A stretch of 64,000 nucleotides of DNA from Streptomyces sp. NBC_01197 (GTDB lineage Bacteria > Actinomycetota > Actinomycetes > Streptomycetales > Streptomycetaceae), in NCBI RefSeq assembly GCF_036010505.1, contig NZ_CP108569.1:2172001-2236000 (forward strand). Direction: 5' to 3'. The notes under the pieces were generated by a model that saw only the letters and a program-made list of their open reading frames with translations, did no database searches and was not told the DNA's origin. The position numbers and the translations under genes were made by a program. Shown here piece by piece: positions 19,056 through 28,540 of this stretch; within the stretch, counting starts at the first letter, position 1; every line of letters begins with the position of its first letter.

Positions 19056-20651
19056 TCACTTGGAGGCGCTGACGGCCGGCGCGTCCTCGCCGAGGAGCTT
19101 GCCGTCCGAGGTCTCGAACTGCCGCTTGAACGCTGCGACAGCGTCGCCGATCGCGGTCACTGTGTCGTCCGACATCTTGGCGCCCTCGCGGATGGAGGTG
19201 AGGAGTTCCTTGCGCTCGCGGCGCAGGTGGTCCAGCAGCTCTTCCTCGAAGCGGCGGATGTCCTCGACCGGTACGTCGTCCATCTTGCCGGTGGTGCCGG
19301 ACCAGACGGAGACGACCTGCTCCTCGACGGGCATCGGCTGGTACTGGCCCTGCTTCAGCAGCTCGACCATGCGCTTACCGCGCTCCAGCGAGGCCTTGGA
19401 AGCCGCGTCCAGGTCGGAACCGAAGGCGGCGAACGCCTCCAGCTCGCGGTACTGGGCGAGGTCCACACGGAGTCGGCCGGACACCTGGCGCATGGCCTTG
19501 TGCTGAGCCGAACCACCGACACGGGAGACCGAGATACCGACGTTGAGCGCGGGCCGCTGGCCGGCGTTGAACAGGTCGGACTCCAGGAAGCACTGACCGT
19601 CGGTGATGGAGATGACGTTGGTCGGAATGAACGCCGACACGTCGTTCGCCTTGGTCTCGACGATCGGGAGGCCCGTCATCGAACCGGCACCCATGTCGTC
19701 GGAGAGCTTCGCGCAGCGCTCCAGCAGACGGGAGTGCAGGTAGAAGACGTCACCCGGGTAGGCCTCACGGCCCGGGGGGCGGCGCAGCAGAAGCGATACG
19801 GCGCGGTAGGCGTCGGCCTGCTTCGAGAGGTCGTCGAAGATGATCAGGACGTGCTTGCCCGCGTACATCCAGTGCTGGCCGATGGCCGAACCGGTGTACG
19901 GAGCCAGGTACTTGAAGCCGGCCGGGTCGGAAGCCGGAGCAGCGACGATCGTCGTGTACTCCAGGGCGCCCGCCTCCTCCAACGCACCGCGCACGGACGC
20001 GATGGTGGAGCCCTTCTGGCCGATGGCGACGTAGATGCAGCGGACCTGCTTCTTCTCGTCGCCGGAGCGCCAGTTGTCGCGCTGGTTGATGATCGTGTCG
20101 ACGGCCAGGGCGGTCTTGCCGGTCTGGCGGTCGCCGATGATCAGCTGACGCTGGCCACGGCCGATCGGCACCATCGCGTCGACAGCCTTGTAGCCGGTCT
20201 GCATCGGCTCGTGCACCGACTTACGCACCATGACGCCGGGAGCCTGCAGCTCCAGCGCACGGCGGCCGTCGGTCGCGATCTCGCCGAGGCCGTCGATCGG
20301 GTTGCCGAGCGGGTCGACAACGCGGCCGAGGTAGCCCTCGCCTACACCGACCGAGAGCACCTCACCGGTGCGCTGCACCGGCTGGCCCTCCTCGATACCG
20401 CTGAACTCACCGAGTACAACAGCACCGATCTCGCGCTCTTCCAGGTTCAGCGCAAGACCGAGCGTGCCGTCCTCGAACTTCAGCAGCTCGTTCGCCATGG
20501 CCGAGGGAAGACCCTCGATCTTGGCGATACCGTCGCCGGCCACGCTGACCGTACCGACCTCCTCGCGCGAGGCCGCGTCCGGCTTGTACGACTGGACAAA
20601 GTTCTCCAGCGCATCCCGGATCTCCTCCGGCCGGATCGTGAGCTCCGCCAT
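19056..20651 (-). CDS. atpA: F1 ATP synthase alpha subunit
   Basis: 531 aa. The P-loop GDRQTGKTA (about 172-180), the [10 protein letters not shown] segment and the [14 protein letters not shown] conserved region (written [13 protein letters not shown] here) identify the regulatory alpha subunit. ATG 20651 with GGAG upstream matches the family N-terminus ([11 protein letters not shown]). The frame is open 30 codons further, but that stretch is Gln/Pro-rich leader sequence. Confidence 0.98.
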   Translation of the reverse strand: MAELTIRPEEIRDALENFVQSYKPDAASREEVGTVSVAGDGIAKIEGLPSAMANELLKFEDGTLGLALNLEEREIGAVVLGEFSGIEEGQPVQRTGEVLSVGVGEGYLGRVVDPLGNPIDGLGEIATDGRRALELQAPGVMVRKSVHEPMQTGYKAVDAMVPIGRGQRQLIIGDRQTGKTALAVDTIINQRDNWRSGDEKKQVRCIYVAIGQKGSTIASVRGALEEAGALEYTTIVAAPASDPAGFKYLAPYTGSAIGQHWMYAGKHVLIIFDDLSKQADAYRAVSLLLRRPPGREAYPGDVFYLHSRLLERCAKLSDDMGAGSMTGLPIVETKANDVSAFIPTNVISITDGQCFLESDLFNAGQRPALNVGISVSRVGGSAQHKAMRQVSGRLRVDLAQYRELEAFAAFGSDLDAASKASLERGKRMVELLKQGQYQPMPVEEQVVSVWSGTTGKMDDVPVEDIRRFEEELLDHLRRERKELLTSIREGAKMSDDTVTAIGDAVAAFKRQFETSDGKLLGEDAPAVSASK

Positions 20652-20781
20652 CTGGGTTCCCTGCTCTCCTTGTTGGGCCTGAAGTCTTTGGGGGTCTGGG
20701 GGCGGCCCCCAGGAATCTTCTGCAATTTCTGCACGGCCCAACCGGGCCGCTCTTCTTGTTCTGCAGTTGTGCCGGCGGTGG

Positions 20782-21597
20782 TCAGCCGGCGAGCCGCCGG
20801 GACGCCTCGTCGAGACGTTCGGCGATGGTGCCGTCGATGACCTCGTCGCCGACCCGCACCGAGATCCCGCCGAGGACCTCGGGGTCCACGTCCAGGTTCA
20901 GGTGCATCTGGCGGCCGTAAAGCTTCGCCAGCGCGGCGCCGAGACGCTGCTTCTGCCCGTCGGTGAGCGGCACCGCCGATGTGACAACGGCGACGACACG
21001 GTCCCGGCGTGCGGCAGCGAGCTTGGACAGGGTCTGCAGACCCGTTTCCAGGCTACGTCCCCTCGGGTGCGTCACGAGACGCACGACCAGGCGCTCGGTC
21101 ACCGGGTTGGCCCGGCCTCCGAGCAGGCTGCGCAGCAGCTCCGTCTTGGCGGCGACTGTCGCCGCACGGTCGGTGAGCGCGGAGCGCAGTGCGGGGCTCG
21201 ACTCGACGATCCGGCCGAACCGGAACAGTTCGTCCTCGACGTCGTCCAGTGCACCGGACTGCTGGGCCGCGGTCAGATCGGCGGTGGCTGCGAGCTCCTC
21301 CACCGAGTCGACCAGGTCGCGCGAACGCGACCAGCGGGAACGGACCATACCGGCGACCAGGTCGGCAGCGGGGCTGTCCACCTGTCCGGCCAGCAGCCGT
21401 CCGACCAGCTCGGCCTTGGCCTCGCCCTCCTGCGCCGGCTCGGTGAGGACCCGGCGCAGGGTCACCTCGCGGTCGAGCAGCCCGGTGACCTGTGCCAGCT
21501 GGTCCGCGAGCTGCGCGGCGTCGACCGACGGGGTGTCGGTCAGCGCCTCGAGACGCTCGCGTGCAGCGGCCAGCGCCTCGCGGCTCGCACCGTTCAT
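20782..21597 (-). CDS. atpH: F1Fo ATP synthase delta subunit (actinobacterial long form)
   Basis: 271 aa, longer than the roughly 180 aa of most bacteria, as usual for actinobacteria. The N-terminal six-helix bundle contains tandem Glu/Leu/Ala-rich helices. The C-terminal stalk-binding region ends with [21 protein letters not shown]. It is part of the peripheral stalk. The start overlaps the atpF stop (ATGA, 21594-21597). Confidence 0.96.
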   Translation of the reverse strand: MNGASREALAAARERLEALTDTPSVDAAQLADQLAQVTGLLDREVTLRRVLTEPAQEGEAKAELVGRLLAGQVDSPAADLVAGMVRSRWSRSRDLVDSVEELAATADLTAAQQSGALDDVEDELFRFGRIVESSPALRSALTDRAATVAAKTELLRSLLGGRANPVTERLVVRLVTHPRGRSLETGLQTLSKLAAARRDRVVAVVTSAVPLTDGQKQRLGAALAKLYGRQMHLNLDVDPEVLGGISVRVGDEVIDGTIAERLDEASRRLAG

Positions 21598-22142
21598 CGC
21601 GCGGCCTCGGCCTTCGAAGCGCTGCCCTCGAGGTCGTCGAGGAAGCGGTCGACCGTACGGCTCTGCCGGGCGTGGTCCTCAAGGGACTCGCCGACAAGCT
21701 TTCCGGCCAGCTCGGTCGCGAGCTTGCCCACGTCCTGACGGAGCGCGGCGGCCGTGGCCTTGCGGTCCGTCTCGATCTGGGCGTGACCCGCGGCGACGAT
21801 CTCCTCGCGCTGCCGCTGGCCTTCCGCCCGCATCTCCTCGATGATCGTGGCGCCCTGCTCGGTCGCTTCCTGGCGGAGGCGCGCGGCCTCGTGCCTGGCC
21901 TCGGCGAGCTGGGCCTTGTACTGCTCAAGCGTCTGGGTCGCCTCGGCCTGAGCCTCGGCCGCCCGCTCCAGACCGCCCTCGATCGCGTCCTGCCGCTCGT
22001 TCAGAGTCTTCTGGATGTTCGGCAGAAGCTTCTTTCCGAGGAAGCCGAAGACGATGAAGAAGCAGAGCAGGCCGACAATCAGTTCCGCCGTATTGGGGAT
22101 GAGCGGGTTCTCGGAGCCCCCCTCCGCCAGGAAGAGCATCAT
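21594..22142 (-). CDS. atpF: Fo ATP synthase b subunit
   Basis: 182 aa. One membrane helix (LIVGLLCFFIVFGFLGKKL, about 21-39) is followed by a long charged coiled coil that forms the peripheral stalk. The ATG is preceded by AAGGTTCGGAC. It overlaps atpH by four bases. Confidence 0.96.
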   Translation of the reverse strand: MMLFLAEGGSENPLIPNTAELIVGLLCFFIVFGFLGKKLLPNIQKTLNERQDAIEGGLERAAEAQAEATQTLEQYKAQLAEARHEAARLRQEATEQGATIIEEMRAEGQRQREEIVAAGHAQIETDRKATAAALRQDVGKLATELAGKLVGESLEDHARQSRTVDRFLDDLEGSASKAEAAR

Positions 22143-22184
22143 GTCCGAACCTTTCGTCGAATGTGGCTACCGGTCGGCTTCAGA

Positions 22185-22442
<258 letters not shown>

Positions 22443-22503
22443 CTATGTGATGCGGTCCGTTGGGAGGATTCCCAGCGGAAGGGCTGTGGGACGGGCAGAC
22501 GGG

Positions 22504-23310
22504 TCAGTGACCCTCTTCGAGCGCTCCGCCGATGTAGATGGAGGCGAGCAGCGTGAAGATGTAGGCCTGGAGGAACTGGATCAGCACCTCAAGGGCGGTC
22601 ATGGCGAGCGCCAGCAGGAACGAGCCGCCTGCGACGGCCGACAGGAGCGACGGCGTCAGCAGGTACCAGCTGGCCACACTGAACATGACGATCAGCATGT
22701 GTCCGGCGAACATGTTGGCCCACAGCCGCACCGCGAGGGTGAACGGCTGCAGAATGACCTTCTGCAGGAACTCCAGGACCACAATGAGCGGCGCGATGGG
22801 CTTGGGAAGCCCTTCGAGCCACACCAGGTTCTTGATGCCGCCGGCGAAACCGTGCTTCTTGAACGTCAGGAACATGTAGGTGACCCACACCAGGAGCGCG
22901 AGCACCACCGGGTACGCGAAGCGTGCCGTGGAGGGGAACTGCGCCAGCGGGATGACCGACATCAGGTTCATGATCCACACGAAGAAGAAGATCGACGTGA
23001 GGAAAGGGACGTACTTGTCGCCCTTCTTGCCGATCACTTCCCGCGCGATGCTACGGGCCACGAAGGTGTAGCCGATCTCGCCGACCAACTGCAGTTTCCC
23101 GGGCACAAGCTTCGGCTTGTTGAACGCGGCCCAGAAGAAGCCGACCACGAGCAGCATGCAGATGATCGCGAGGAGCATCGGCTTCGTGAAGTCGAAGCTT
23201 CCGATGCTGAAGATCGGCTTGAAGTCGAACGAGTGGAGGCCCGGCGCCGGGAACGCGCAGTCCGCATTGATATGGCACCCGCTTTCAGCGAGCAGCGTTT
23301 GGGCACTCAC
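22504..23310 (-). CDS. atpB: Fo ATP synthase a subunit
   Basis: 268 aa, five to six membrane helices. The conserved functional stretch FTLAVRLWANMFAGHML contains the essential Arg facing the c-ring. The GTG start at 23310 with AAGGAG seven bases upstream gives the expected N-terminus (VSAQTLLAE). The frame is open upstream, but that extension is Ser/Arg-rich and unlikely to be translated. A 304-bp gap separates it from atpI. Confidence 0.96.
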   Translation of the reverse strand: MSAQTLLAESGCHINADCAFPAPGLHSFDFKPIFSIGSFDFTKPMLLAIICMLLVVGFFWAAFNKPKLVPGKLQLVGEIGYTFVARSIAREVIGKKGDKYVPFLTSIFFFVWIMNLMSVIPLAQFPSTARFAYPVVLALLVWVTYMFLTFKKHGFAGGIKNLVWLEGLPKPIAPLIVVLEFLQKVILQPFTLAVRLWANMFAGHMLIVMFSVASWYLLTPSLLSAVAGGSFLLALAMTALEVLIQFLQAYIFTLLASIYIGGALEEGH

Positions 23311-23614
23311 CCGTGACTCCTTCGTCGTGACGCATAAGTAACGGCAACCTTGTGTGTCAGCGCGGCTGCTGGAGCCGCTTTTCGGCACTGGGGACGTGGT
23401 GGTGTGGCGGTGCCTCCGCGGTCCGCTGGAAGCATCCACCGAGGACCGGGCATCCCGGGTTCCGCGCCGTGTTCACAGCTGCCGGGCCGAGTACGCCGCC
23501 GGTCGTGAGGGCTGCGTCCTCCTCCGCTCATCAAGCGGGAGGGGCCTTCACTGGAAGCGATTCCGGACGATAGCAGACCGGGACGAACTCCCTTTAGGCC
23601 CCCCCTACACATGA
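23311..23614. other. 304-bp gap between atpI and atpB
   Basis: No gene is seen. The gap contains a small GC hairpin (CCGGG-CAT-CCCGG, 23446-23458). On the minus strand it also has an extended -10-like TGCTATCGT (23566-23574), which could be an internal promoter for atpB onward. Neither is strong evidence. Confidence 0.4.
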
Positions 23615-24058
23615 TCAGGACTCCGTCTTCGCCAGGTCCGCCGTCCCCTTGGCGGGAACGGAAGGCTCGGGGTCCACATAGAGCATGCGGCTGGTGAGAC
23701 TGTGACGAACCTGGCCTCCCACCCATGCCAGTGCGGTGACCAGCAGAGTGAGGGCGAACGCACGGCCGTTGAACAGTGTCGTGTGACCGAAGGCAATGAC
23801 GAAGACACCGATGAGCAGGATCTGCACGGCATAGACCAGCAGTCCGGCCGTCATCGCCACCTGGGGCTTGTCCCGGGTGATGCGCATCAGGGCGGCGAAA
23901 CCGAGTACGAAGAAGACACCGACGACAGCCAGCGCCACCACTCCGCCGATCAGGCCCTTCTCGCCTGCGACGAGCGCACTGACAACGGTGGCGACTACAC
24001 CGACAGGGGCGGCGATGATCGTCGAGCCCCGGAGGATCCGGGCGTCGTTGGACGGCAT
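23615..24058 (-). CDS. atpI: ATP synthase protein I
   Basis: 147 aa, four predicted membrane segments (starts IIAAPVGVVATVVSALV; others GGVVALAVVGVFFVLGF, AGLLVYAVQILLIGVFVI, LTLLVTALAWVGGQV). Position at the head of the atp operon and the WVGGQ-type last helix fit AtpI, thought to assist assembly of the c-ring. The tail is short and charged. The ATG is preceded by GGAG. Confidence 0.88.
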   Translation of the reverse strand: MPSNDARILRGSTIIAAPVGVVATVVSALVAGEKGLIGGVVALAVVGVFFVLGFAALMRITRDKPQVAMTAGLLVYAVQILLIGVFVIAFGHTTLFNGRAFALTLLVTALAWVGGQVRHSLTSRMLYVDPEPSVPAKGTADLAKTES

Positions 24059-24186
24059 GCGAACAGCTCCAGAAGGAGTTGGGGGTGGATATGCATGTGG
24101 TGACTGACGGCGACTCGTCGATGGTCTTACGTCGATCAGAGGTTAGCGCCGGGAGATGCGCCGGAAGACAGCTGCGGCTCGGTCCA

Positions 24187-24210
24187 AAAGGCCTTCTTAC
24201 CAAGGCCTTT
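24187..24210 (-). terminator. inverted repeat upstream of atpI
   Basis: AAAGGCCTT (24187-24195) and AAGGCCTTT (24202-24210) form a perfect 9-bp stem with a 6-base loop, followed on the minus strand by TTGG. It could end transcripts coming from the GlcNAc-1-P transferase gene or be a regulator site. Confidence 0.45.
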
Positions 24211-24229
24211 CAGTGCTCCAACCGGTGGT

Positions 24230-24245
24230 AGTGAACGCTATCACA
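24230..24245. promoter_or_regulatory. BldD-box-like motif upstream of atpI
   Basis: AGTGA-N6-TCACA matches the two half-sites (AGTGA and TCAC) of the BldD consensus. One match in a single gap may be chance. Confidence 0.25.
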
Positions 24246-24366
24246 AACTATTTGATGAGGTCTTTACCATGGAAGTGTGCTGCCCGTCACACATGAGAGT
24301 TAACCCGCGCGTGTGTGCAGGCGGGCCGCTGGTTTGCCTGATATTGGGGGCTGTTGAGCGAAATAC

Positions 24367-25737
24367 TCAACGCCAGGTTCCGGCCTCGCGCCGATCGGGA
24401 AGCCCGGATCGGGGACCAATTGCTGTCGCCCCGTTGACGCCTGCGGGAATCGGCTCGCTTCCGTTCACATCGATATGCGGGGTGGGATCTTCCATTTCAA
24501 GTGAATTGCCCGACTCGTCGCATTTCGCTGTGCCGACTGTCTCCGGTTCCGTTTCGGCGACCGTACGACGGCGACCGCGGTAACGGGGCGGGACGAAGCC
24601 CTGGGCCCACTTCGGGGCGCGCGGGGTGAAACGCGGCATGAGCAGCAGCGCGAGACCTACCGCGCTCAGCACGACGACCGCCAGCAGGATCCAGGTGGAC
24701 GAGGAACGCACCGAGTAGGCAAGGGCGCCGAAGGCGAACAGGGCCGACCAGAAGTACATGATCAGCACCGCCCTGCTGTGCGAGTGACCGATCTCCAGGA
24801 GCCGGTGGTGGAGGTGGCCGCGGTCGGCGGCGAACGGCGACTGGCCGTTCCAGGTACGCCGGACGATCGCGAGCACCAGGTCCGCGAAGGGGACCGCGAT
24901 GATCGTCAGCGGCATCAGGAGCGGGATGAAGACCGGGAGCATCGCGTGAGTGGCCTCACGTCCGCCACCGAGGTTGAGGCTCATCGCGTCCGGGTCGACC
25001 TGGCCGGTCACCGAGATGGCACCGGCGGCGAGCACCAGGCCGATCATCATCGACCCCGAGTCGCCCATGAAGATCCGGGCCGGATGCATGTTGTGCGGCA
25101 GGAAGCCCAGGCACATCCCCATCAGTACGGCGGCGAAGAGGGTCGCCGGGGCGGCCGCCTCGATTCCGTACCCGTACCAGATCCGGTACGTGTACATGAA
25201 GAAGGCCGCCGCCGCGATGCAGACCATGCCCGCCGCGAGGCCGTCCAGGCCGTCCACGAAGTTCACCGCGTTGATGGTGATCACCACCAGCGCGACGGTC
25301 AGCAGCGTGCCCTGCCACTGGGTGAGCGAGACGGTGCCGACGCCCGGGATGGGCAGCCACAGGATCGTCAGACCCTGCATGACCATCACGCCCGCCGCGA
25401 TCATCTGGCCGCCGAGCTTGATCAGGGCGTCGATCTCGAACTTGTCGTCCAGGACACCGATGATCCAGATCAGTCCGGCGCCGGAGAGCAGCGCGCGCGG
25501 CTCGTTCGACAGCGTGAAGACGTTGCCGAGGTTCTGCAGATGCGCCGCGACCAGCAGCCCGGCGCAGAGACCGCCGAACATGGCGATGCCGCCGAGCCGC
25601 GGCGTCGGTTCGCGGTGCACGTCACGGGCCCGGATCTCCGGCATCGCCCCGGCCATGATGGCGAACTTCCGCACCGGCCCGGTCAGGAGATACGTCACCG
25701 CGGCCGTGACGCAGAGCGTCAGCAGGTATTCACGCAC
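24367..25737 (-). CDS. polyprenyl-phosphate GlcNAc-1-phosphate transferase (TagO/WecA/MraY family)
   Basis: 456 aa, about 11 membrane helices. Catalytic and binding motifs are visible: GVLDDKFEIDALIK (Asp-Asp), NFVDGLDGLAAG (Asn/Asp), GDSGSM and HLHHRLLEIGHS. The enzyme moves GlcNAc-1-P onto undecaprenyl or decaprenyl phosphate to begin wall-polymer or glycan synthesis. The cytoplasmic tail (about 390-456) is long and charged. GTG 25737 was chosen because TGGGG lies six bases upstream. GTG at 25749 or 25776 is possible. Confidence 0.9.
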   Translation of the reverse strand: MREYLLTLCVTAAVTYLLTGPVRKFAIMAGAMPEIRARDVHREPTPRLGGIAMFGGLCAGLLVAAHLQNLGNVFTLSNEPRALLSGAGLIWIIGVLDDKFEIDALIKLGGQMIAAGVMVMQGLTILWLPIPGVGTVSLTQWQGTLLTVALVVITINAVNFVDGLDGLAAGMVCIAAAAFFMYTYRIWYGYGIEAAAPATLFAAVLMGMCLGFLPHNMHPARIFMGDSGSMMIGLVLAAGAISVTGQVDPDAMSLNLGGGREATHAMLPVFIPLLMPLTIIAVPFADLVLAIVRRTWNGQSPFAADRGHLHHRLLEIGHSHSRAVLIMYFWSALFAFGALAYSVRSSSTWILLAVVVLSAVGLALLLMPRFTPRAPKWAQGFVPPRYRGRRRTVAETEPETVGTAKCDESGNSLEMEDPTPHIDVNGSEPIPAGVNGATAIGPRSGLPDRREAGTWR

Positions 25738-25843
25738 GGGCTGCCCCACAGATATCGCTGGCCATCTCAGCCCCACACCTTAGCTTCGGCCTGCATAAGG
25801 TTGAGGACACACGGGTAGCTCCGATGGTTGCACGAGTACCGCT

Positions 25844-27085
25844 CTAGCCCGAATTCGACGGAAATCTCCTGGCGAGTTCGCGGACTTCTTCACGGGCCCC
25901 CCGCTCTTCACGCAGCGCGGCCGAGAAGAGCCCGGCGATCTCCGCCATCTCCGGCGCGGTCATGCCCTGGGTGGTGACGGCGGCGGTGCCCAGGCGGATG
26001 CCCCGCTCGTCGCCGCAGGGCAGTGCGCAGGTGTCCAGGACCATCCCGGCCGCCGCCAGCCGGGCCCTGGCGGCGACGCCGCCGGTGCCCAGCGGACCCG
26101 GGTCCGCGGTGATCAGATGGGTGTCGGTCCCCCCGGTGGTGATCGCCAGTCCCTCGGCGGCCAGCCCGGCGGCGAGCACCCGGGCGTTGTCCACCACCTG
26201 GTGCGCGTACGCCGCGAACGCCGGGGCCGCGGCCTCGCCGAAGGCGACCGCCTTGGCCGCGATCGTGTGCATCTGGGCGCCGCCCTGGGTGAAGGGGAAG
26301 ACGGCCCGGTCGATCCGGTCGGCCAGCTCCGCCCCGCAGAGGATGAGACCGCCGCGTGGACCGCGCAGCACCTTGTGGGTAGTGGCGCAGACCACATCGG
26401 CGTACGGCACGGGGCTGGGCGCCGCTCCCCCGGCGATCAGGCCCATCGGATGGGCGGCGTCCGCGATGAGATAGGCGCCCGCCTCGTCGGCGATCTCCCG
26501 GAAGGCCGCGTAGTCGGGGTGGCGGGGGTACGAGATGGAGCCGCAGACGATCGCCCGGGGCCGGTGCTGCCGCGCCAGCGTCCGTACCTGGTCGTAGTCG
26601 ATGAGCCCGCTCTCCGCGTCCACGCCGTACCCGACGAAGTCGAACCAGCGGCCGGAGAAGTTGGCGGGCGACCCGTGGGTGAGATGACCGCCGTGCGGGA
26701 GGCCCATGGCCAGCACGGTGTCACCGGGGCGCAGGAGGGCCGCGTACGCCGCCAGGACGGCCGAGGAGCCCGAGTGCGGCTGGACGTTCGCGTGCGCGGC
26801 TCCGAAGAGCGCTGTGGCCCGCTCACAGGCGATCCGCTCGGCGAGATCGGCCAGCTCACAGCCGCCGTGGTAGCGGGCGCCGGGGTAGCCCTCGGCGTAC
26901 TTGTTGGCGAGCGATGAGCCGAGAGCGGCCAGCACGGCGGGTGAGGTGAAGTTCTCGGCGGCGATCAGCTGGAGCGAGGTGGCCTGCCGCTCGTCCTCGC
27001 CGAGGAGCACATCGGCCATCTCGGGGTCCTGCCCGCGCAGCACCTCGAAGCCGGCGGGGTGGGCGGCGGTGGTCGTGACCGGCAT
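25844..27085 (-). CDS. glyA: serine hydroxymethyltransferase
   Basis: 413 aa, full length. The SHMT landmarks LQLIAAENFTSPAVL, KYAEGYPGARYHGGC, the PLP-lysine segment ATTHKVLRGPRGG and GIRLGTAAVTTQGM are intact. It makes glycine and methylene-THF from serine. The ATG has GAGGAG upstream. It is followed 106 bp later by the GlcNAc-1-P transferase gene. The sequence is somewhat divergent in the N-terminal 20 residues. Confidence 0.95.
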   Translation of the reverse strand: MPVTTTAAHPAGFEVLRGQDPEMADVLLGEDERQATSLQLIAAENFTSPAVLAALGSSLANKYAEGYPGARYHGGCELADLAERIACERATALFGAAHANVQPHSGSSAVLAAYAALLRPGDTVLAMGLPHGGHLTHGSPANFSGRWFDFVGYGVDAESGLIDYDQVRTLARQHRPRAIVCGSISYPRHPDYAAFREIADEAGAYLIADAAHPMGLIAGGAAPSPVPYADVVCATTHKVLRGPRGGLILCGAELADRIDRAVFPFTQGGAQMHTIAAKAVAFGEAAAPAFAAYAHQVVDNARVLAAGLAAEGLAITTGGTDTHLITADPGPLGTGGVAARARLAAAGMVLDTCALPCGDERGIRLGTAAVTTQGMTAPEMAEIAGLFSAALREERGAREEVRELARRFPSNSG

Positions 27086-27183
27086 CGTGGGCTCCTCGGC
27101 GTCCAGTCCAATGTAGGACGGGCCGCGCGGGTGCGCCTGCCGGTGTTCTGCCGTGCGGCGGACAGCTCCGCCGCAGCGCGCGC

Positions 27184-27831
27184 TCAGTGCGGCGCCGCGA
27201 CCCCCGTGAGCGCCGTGACCACCGGATCCAGCGCCTGGTTGATCTCGTCACCGATCGACCGGAAGAACGTGATCGGCGCCCCGTAGGGGTCGTTCACCTC
27301 GTCCGCCTCGACGGTCGGCGCCAGCAGCCACCCGCGGAGCGCGGCAGCGGCCCGGACCAGTGCCCGCGCCCGCTCCACCACGCCCTCGTCGAGCGGGTCC
27401 GGCAGCGTCGCCGGGTCTATGGCCCGCACCAGCCGGGTGAACTCCTTCAGCGTGAAGGTCCGCAGCCCGGCCGAGTGCCCCATCGAGATGACCTGTGCCC
27501 GGTGGTCGCGGGTCGCGGTGAGGACCAGATCGGCGCGGATCACATGGTCGTCCAGCAGTTCGCGGCCGAGGAAGCCCCCGGCATCCGCGCCGTAGTCCGC
27601 GAGCACGGTCGCCGCGTTGGCCTCCATCGGGGCGCCCTCGTGGCCCCAGGTGCCGGCGGACTCCACGATCAGGCCGTCGGCGAGCCCGGTGCCCAGGCGG
27701 TCCGACAGGGCATGGCGGGTCAGCCGCTCGGTGATCGGCGAGCGGCAGACGTTGCCGGTGCTGACGTGGAGGATCCTGAACGTGCCGCCGGAGGCGGACG
27801 CGCCTATGCCACGCCCCTCAGGGGCTGTCAA
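27184..27831 (-). CDS. low-molecular-weight protein tyrosine phosphatase-like protein lacking the catalytic Cys
   Basis: 215 aa. The LMW-PTP fold is clear: a P-loop-like HVSTGNVCRSP (about 23-33) near the N-terminus and NDPYGAP near the C-terminus carrying the general-acid Asp. The first P-loop position, catalytic Cys in the consensus C-x-G-N-x-C-R-S-P, is Ser here (AGC codon), while the second Cys, Arg and SP remain. Classical phosphatase chemistry is therefore unlikely. The start is TTG, overlapping the tsaC stop as TTGA, so it is translationally coupled. It may be a pseudo-phosphatase or substrate-binding protein. Confidence 0.88.
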   Translation of the reverse strand: MTAPEGRGIGASASGGTFRILHVSTGNVCRSPITERLTRHALSDRLGTGLADGLIVESAGTWGHEGAPMEANAATVLADYGADAGGFLGRELLDDHVIRADLVLTATRDHRAQVISMGHSAGLRTFTLKEFTRLVRAIDPATLPDPLDEGVVERARALVRAAAALRGWLLAPTVEADEVNDPYGAPITFFRSIGDEINQALDPVVTALTGVAAPH

Positions 27832-28475
27832 TTGGCCACCTCAAGGTCAGGTACCACCTTGCGCAGTTCCTCGGCGGAGAGCGCGCCCGCACGGAGCAGG
27901 ACGGGGACCTTGCCGGTGACGTCGACGATGGACGACGGGACGTTGCCGGGGGTGGGACCGCCGTCCAGGTAGACGGAGACGGAGTCGCCGAGCATCTCCT
28001 GGGCCGCGTCGCAGTCCTCCGGCGCCGGGTGGCCGGTCAGGTTGGCACTGGACACGGCCATCGGGCCGACCTCCGTGAGCAGTTCGATGGCGACCGGGTG
28101 CAGCGGCATCCGTACGGCGACGGTCCCGCGGGTGTCCCCGAGGTCCCACTGCAGCGACGGCTGGTGCTTGGCGACGAGCGTCAGCGCGCCCGGCCAGAAG
28201 GCGTCGACCAGCTCCCAGGCCTGCTCGGAGAAGTCCGTGACCAGGCCGTGCAGGGTGTTCGGGGAGCCGATGAGGACAGGGCTGGGCATATTGCGGCCAC
28301 GCCCCTTGGCGTCCAGCAGATCGGCGACGCCCTCGGAGCTGAAGGCGTCCGCGCCGATGCCGTACACGGTGTCCGTCGGAAGTACGACGAGCTCGCCCCG
28401 GCGGACGGCGGACGCGGCTTCACGCAGACCGGTGGTGCGGTCGGTCGCGTCGTTGGTGTCGTATCGCCGTGCCAT
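27828..28475 (-). CDS. threonylcarbamoyl-AMP synthase (Sua5/YrdC/TsaC)
   Basis: 215 aa, a YrdC domain with LPTDTVYGIGADA, KGRGRNMPSPVLI and SSANLTGHPAP. It makes threonylcarbamoyl-adenylate from Thr, bicarbonate and ATP for t6A37 of tRNA. It has no long C-terminal Sua5 domain, so it is the short form. ATG 28475 has AGGGAGG upstream. It lies 65 bp after prmC and overlaps the PTP-like gene. A prfA-prmC-tsaC cluster is common in actinobacteria. Confidence 0.93.
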   Translation of the reverse strand: MARRYDTNDATDRTTGLREAASAVRRGELVVLPTDTVYGIGADAFSSEGVADLLDAKGRGRNMPSPVLIGSPNTLHGLVTDFSEQAWELVDAFWPGALTLVAKHQPSLQWDLGDTRGTVAVRMPLHPVAIELLTEVGPMAVSSANLTGHPAPEDCDAAQEMLGDSVSVYLDGGPTPGNVPSSIVDVTGKVPVLLRAGALSAEELRKVVPDLEVAN

Positions 28476-28540
28476 TTAGCGAGCCTCCCTGAGCAAAGCC
28501 TGAGCCTGAGAAATCTGGTGCGGAACCGGTCCTGCGATCG

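Larger units (their letters stand above)
24059..24366. other. 308-bp upstream region of the atp operon
   Basis: No gene is seen. The region holds the inverted repeat at 24187-24210, a BldD-like site at 24230-24245, and on the minus strand a TAACCT that could be a -10 box. A short hairpin (TTGAG/CTCAA, 24353-24369) overlaps the stop of the upstream GlcNAc-1-P transferase gene. The main atp promoter is expected here but was not resolved. Confidence 0.4.
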
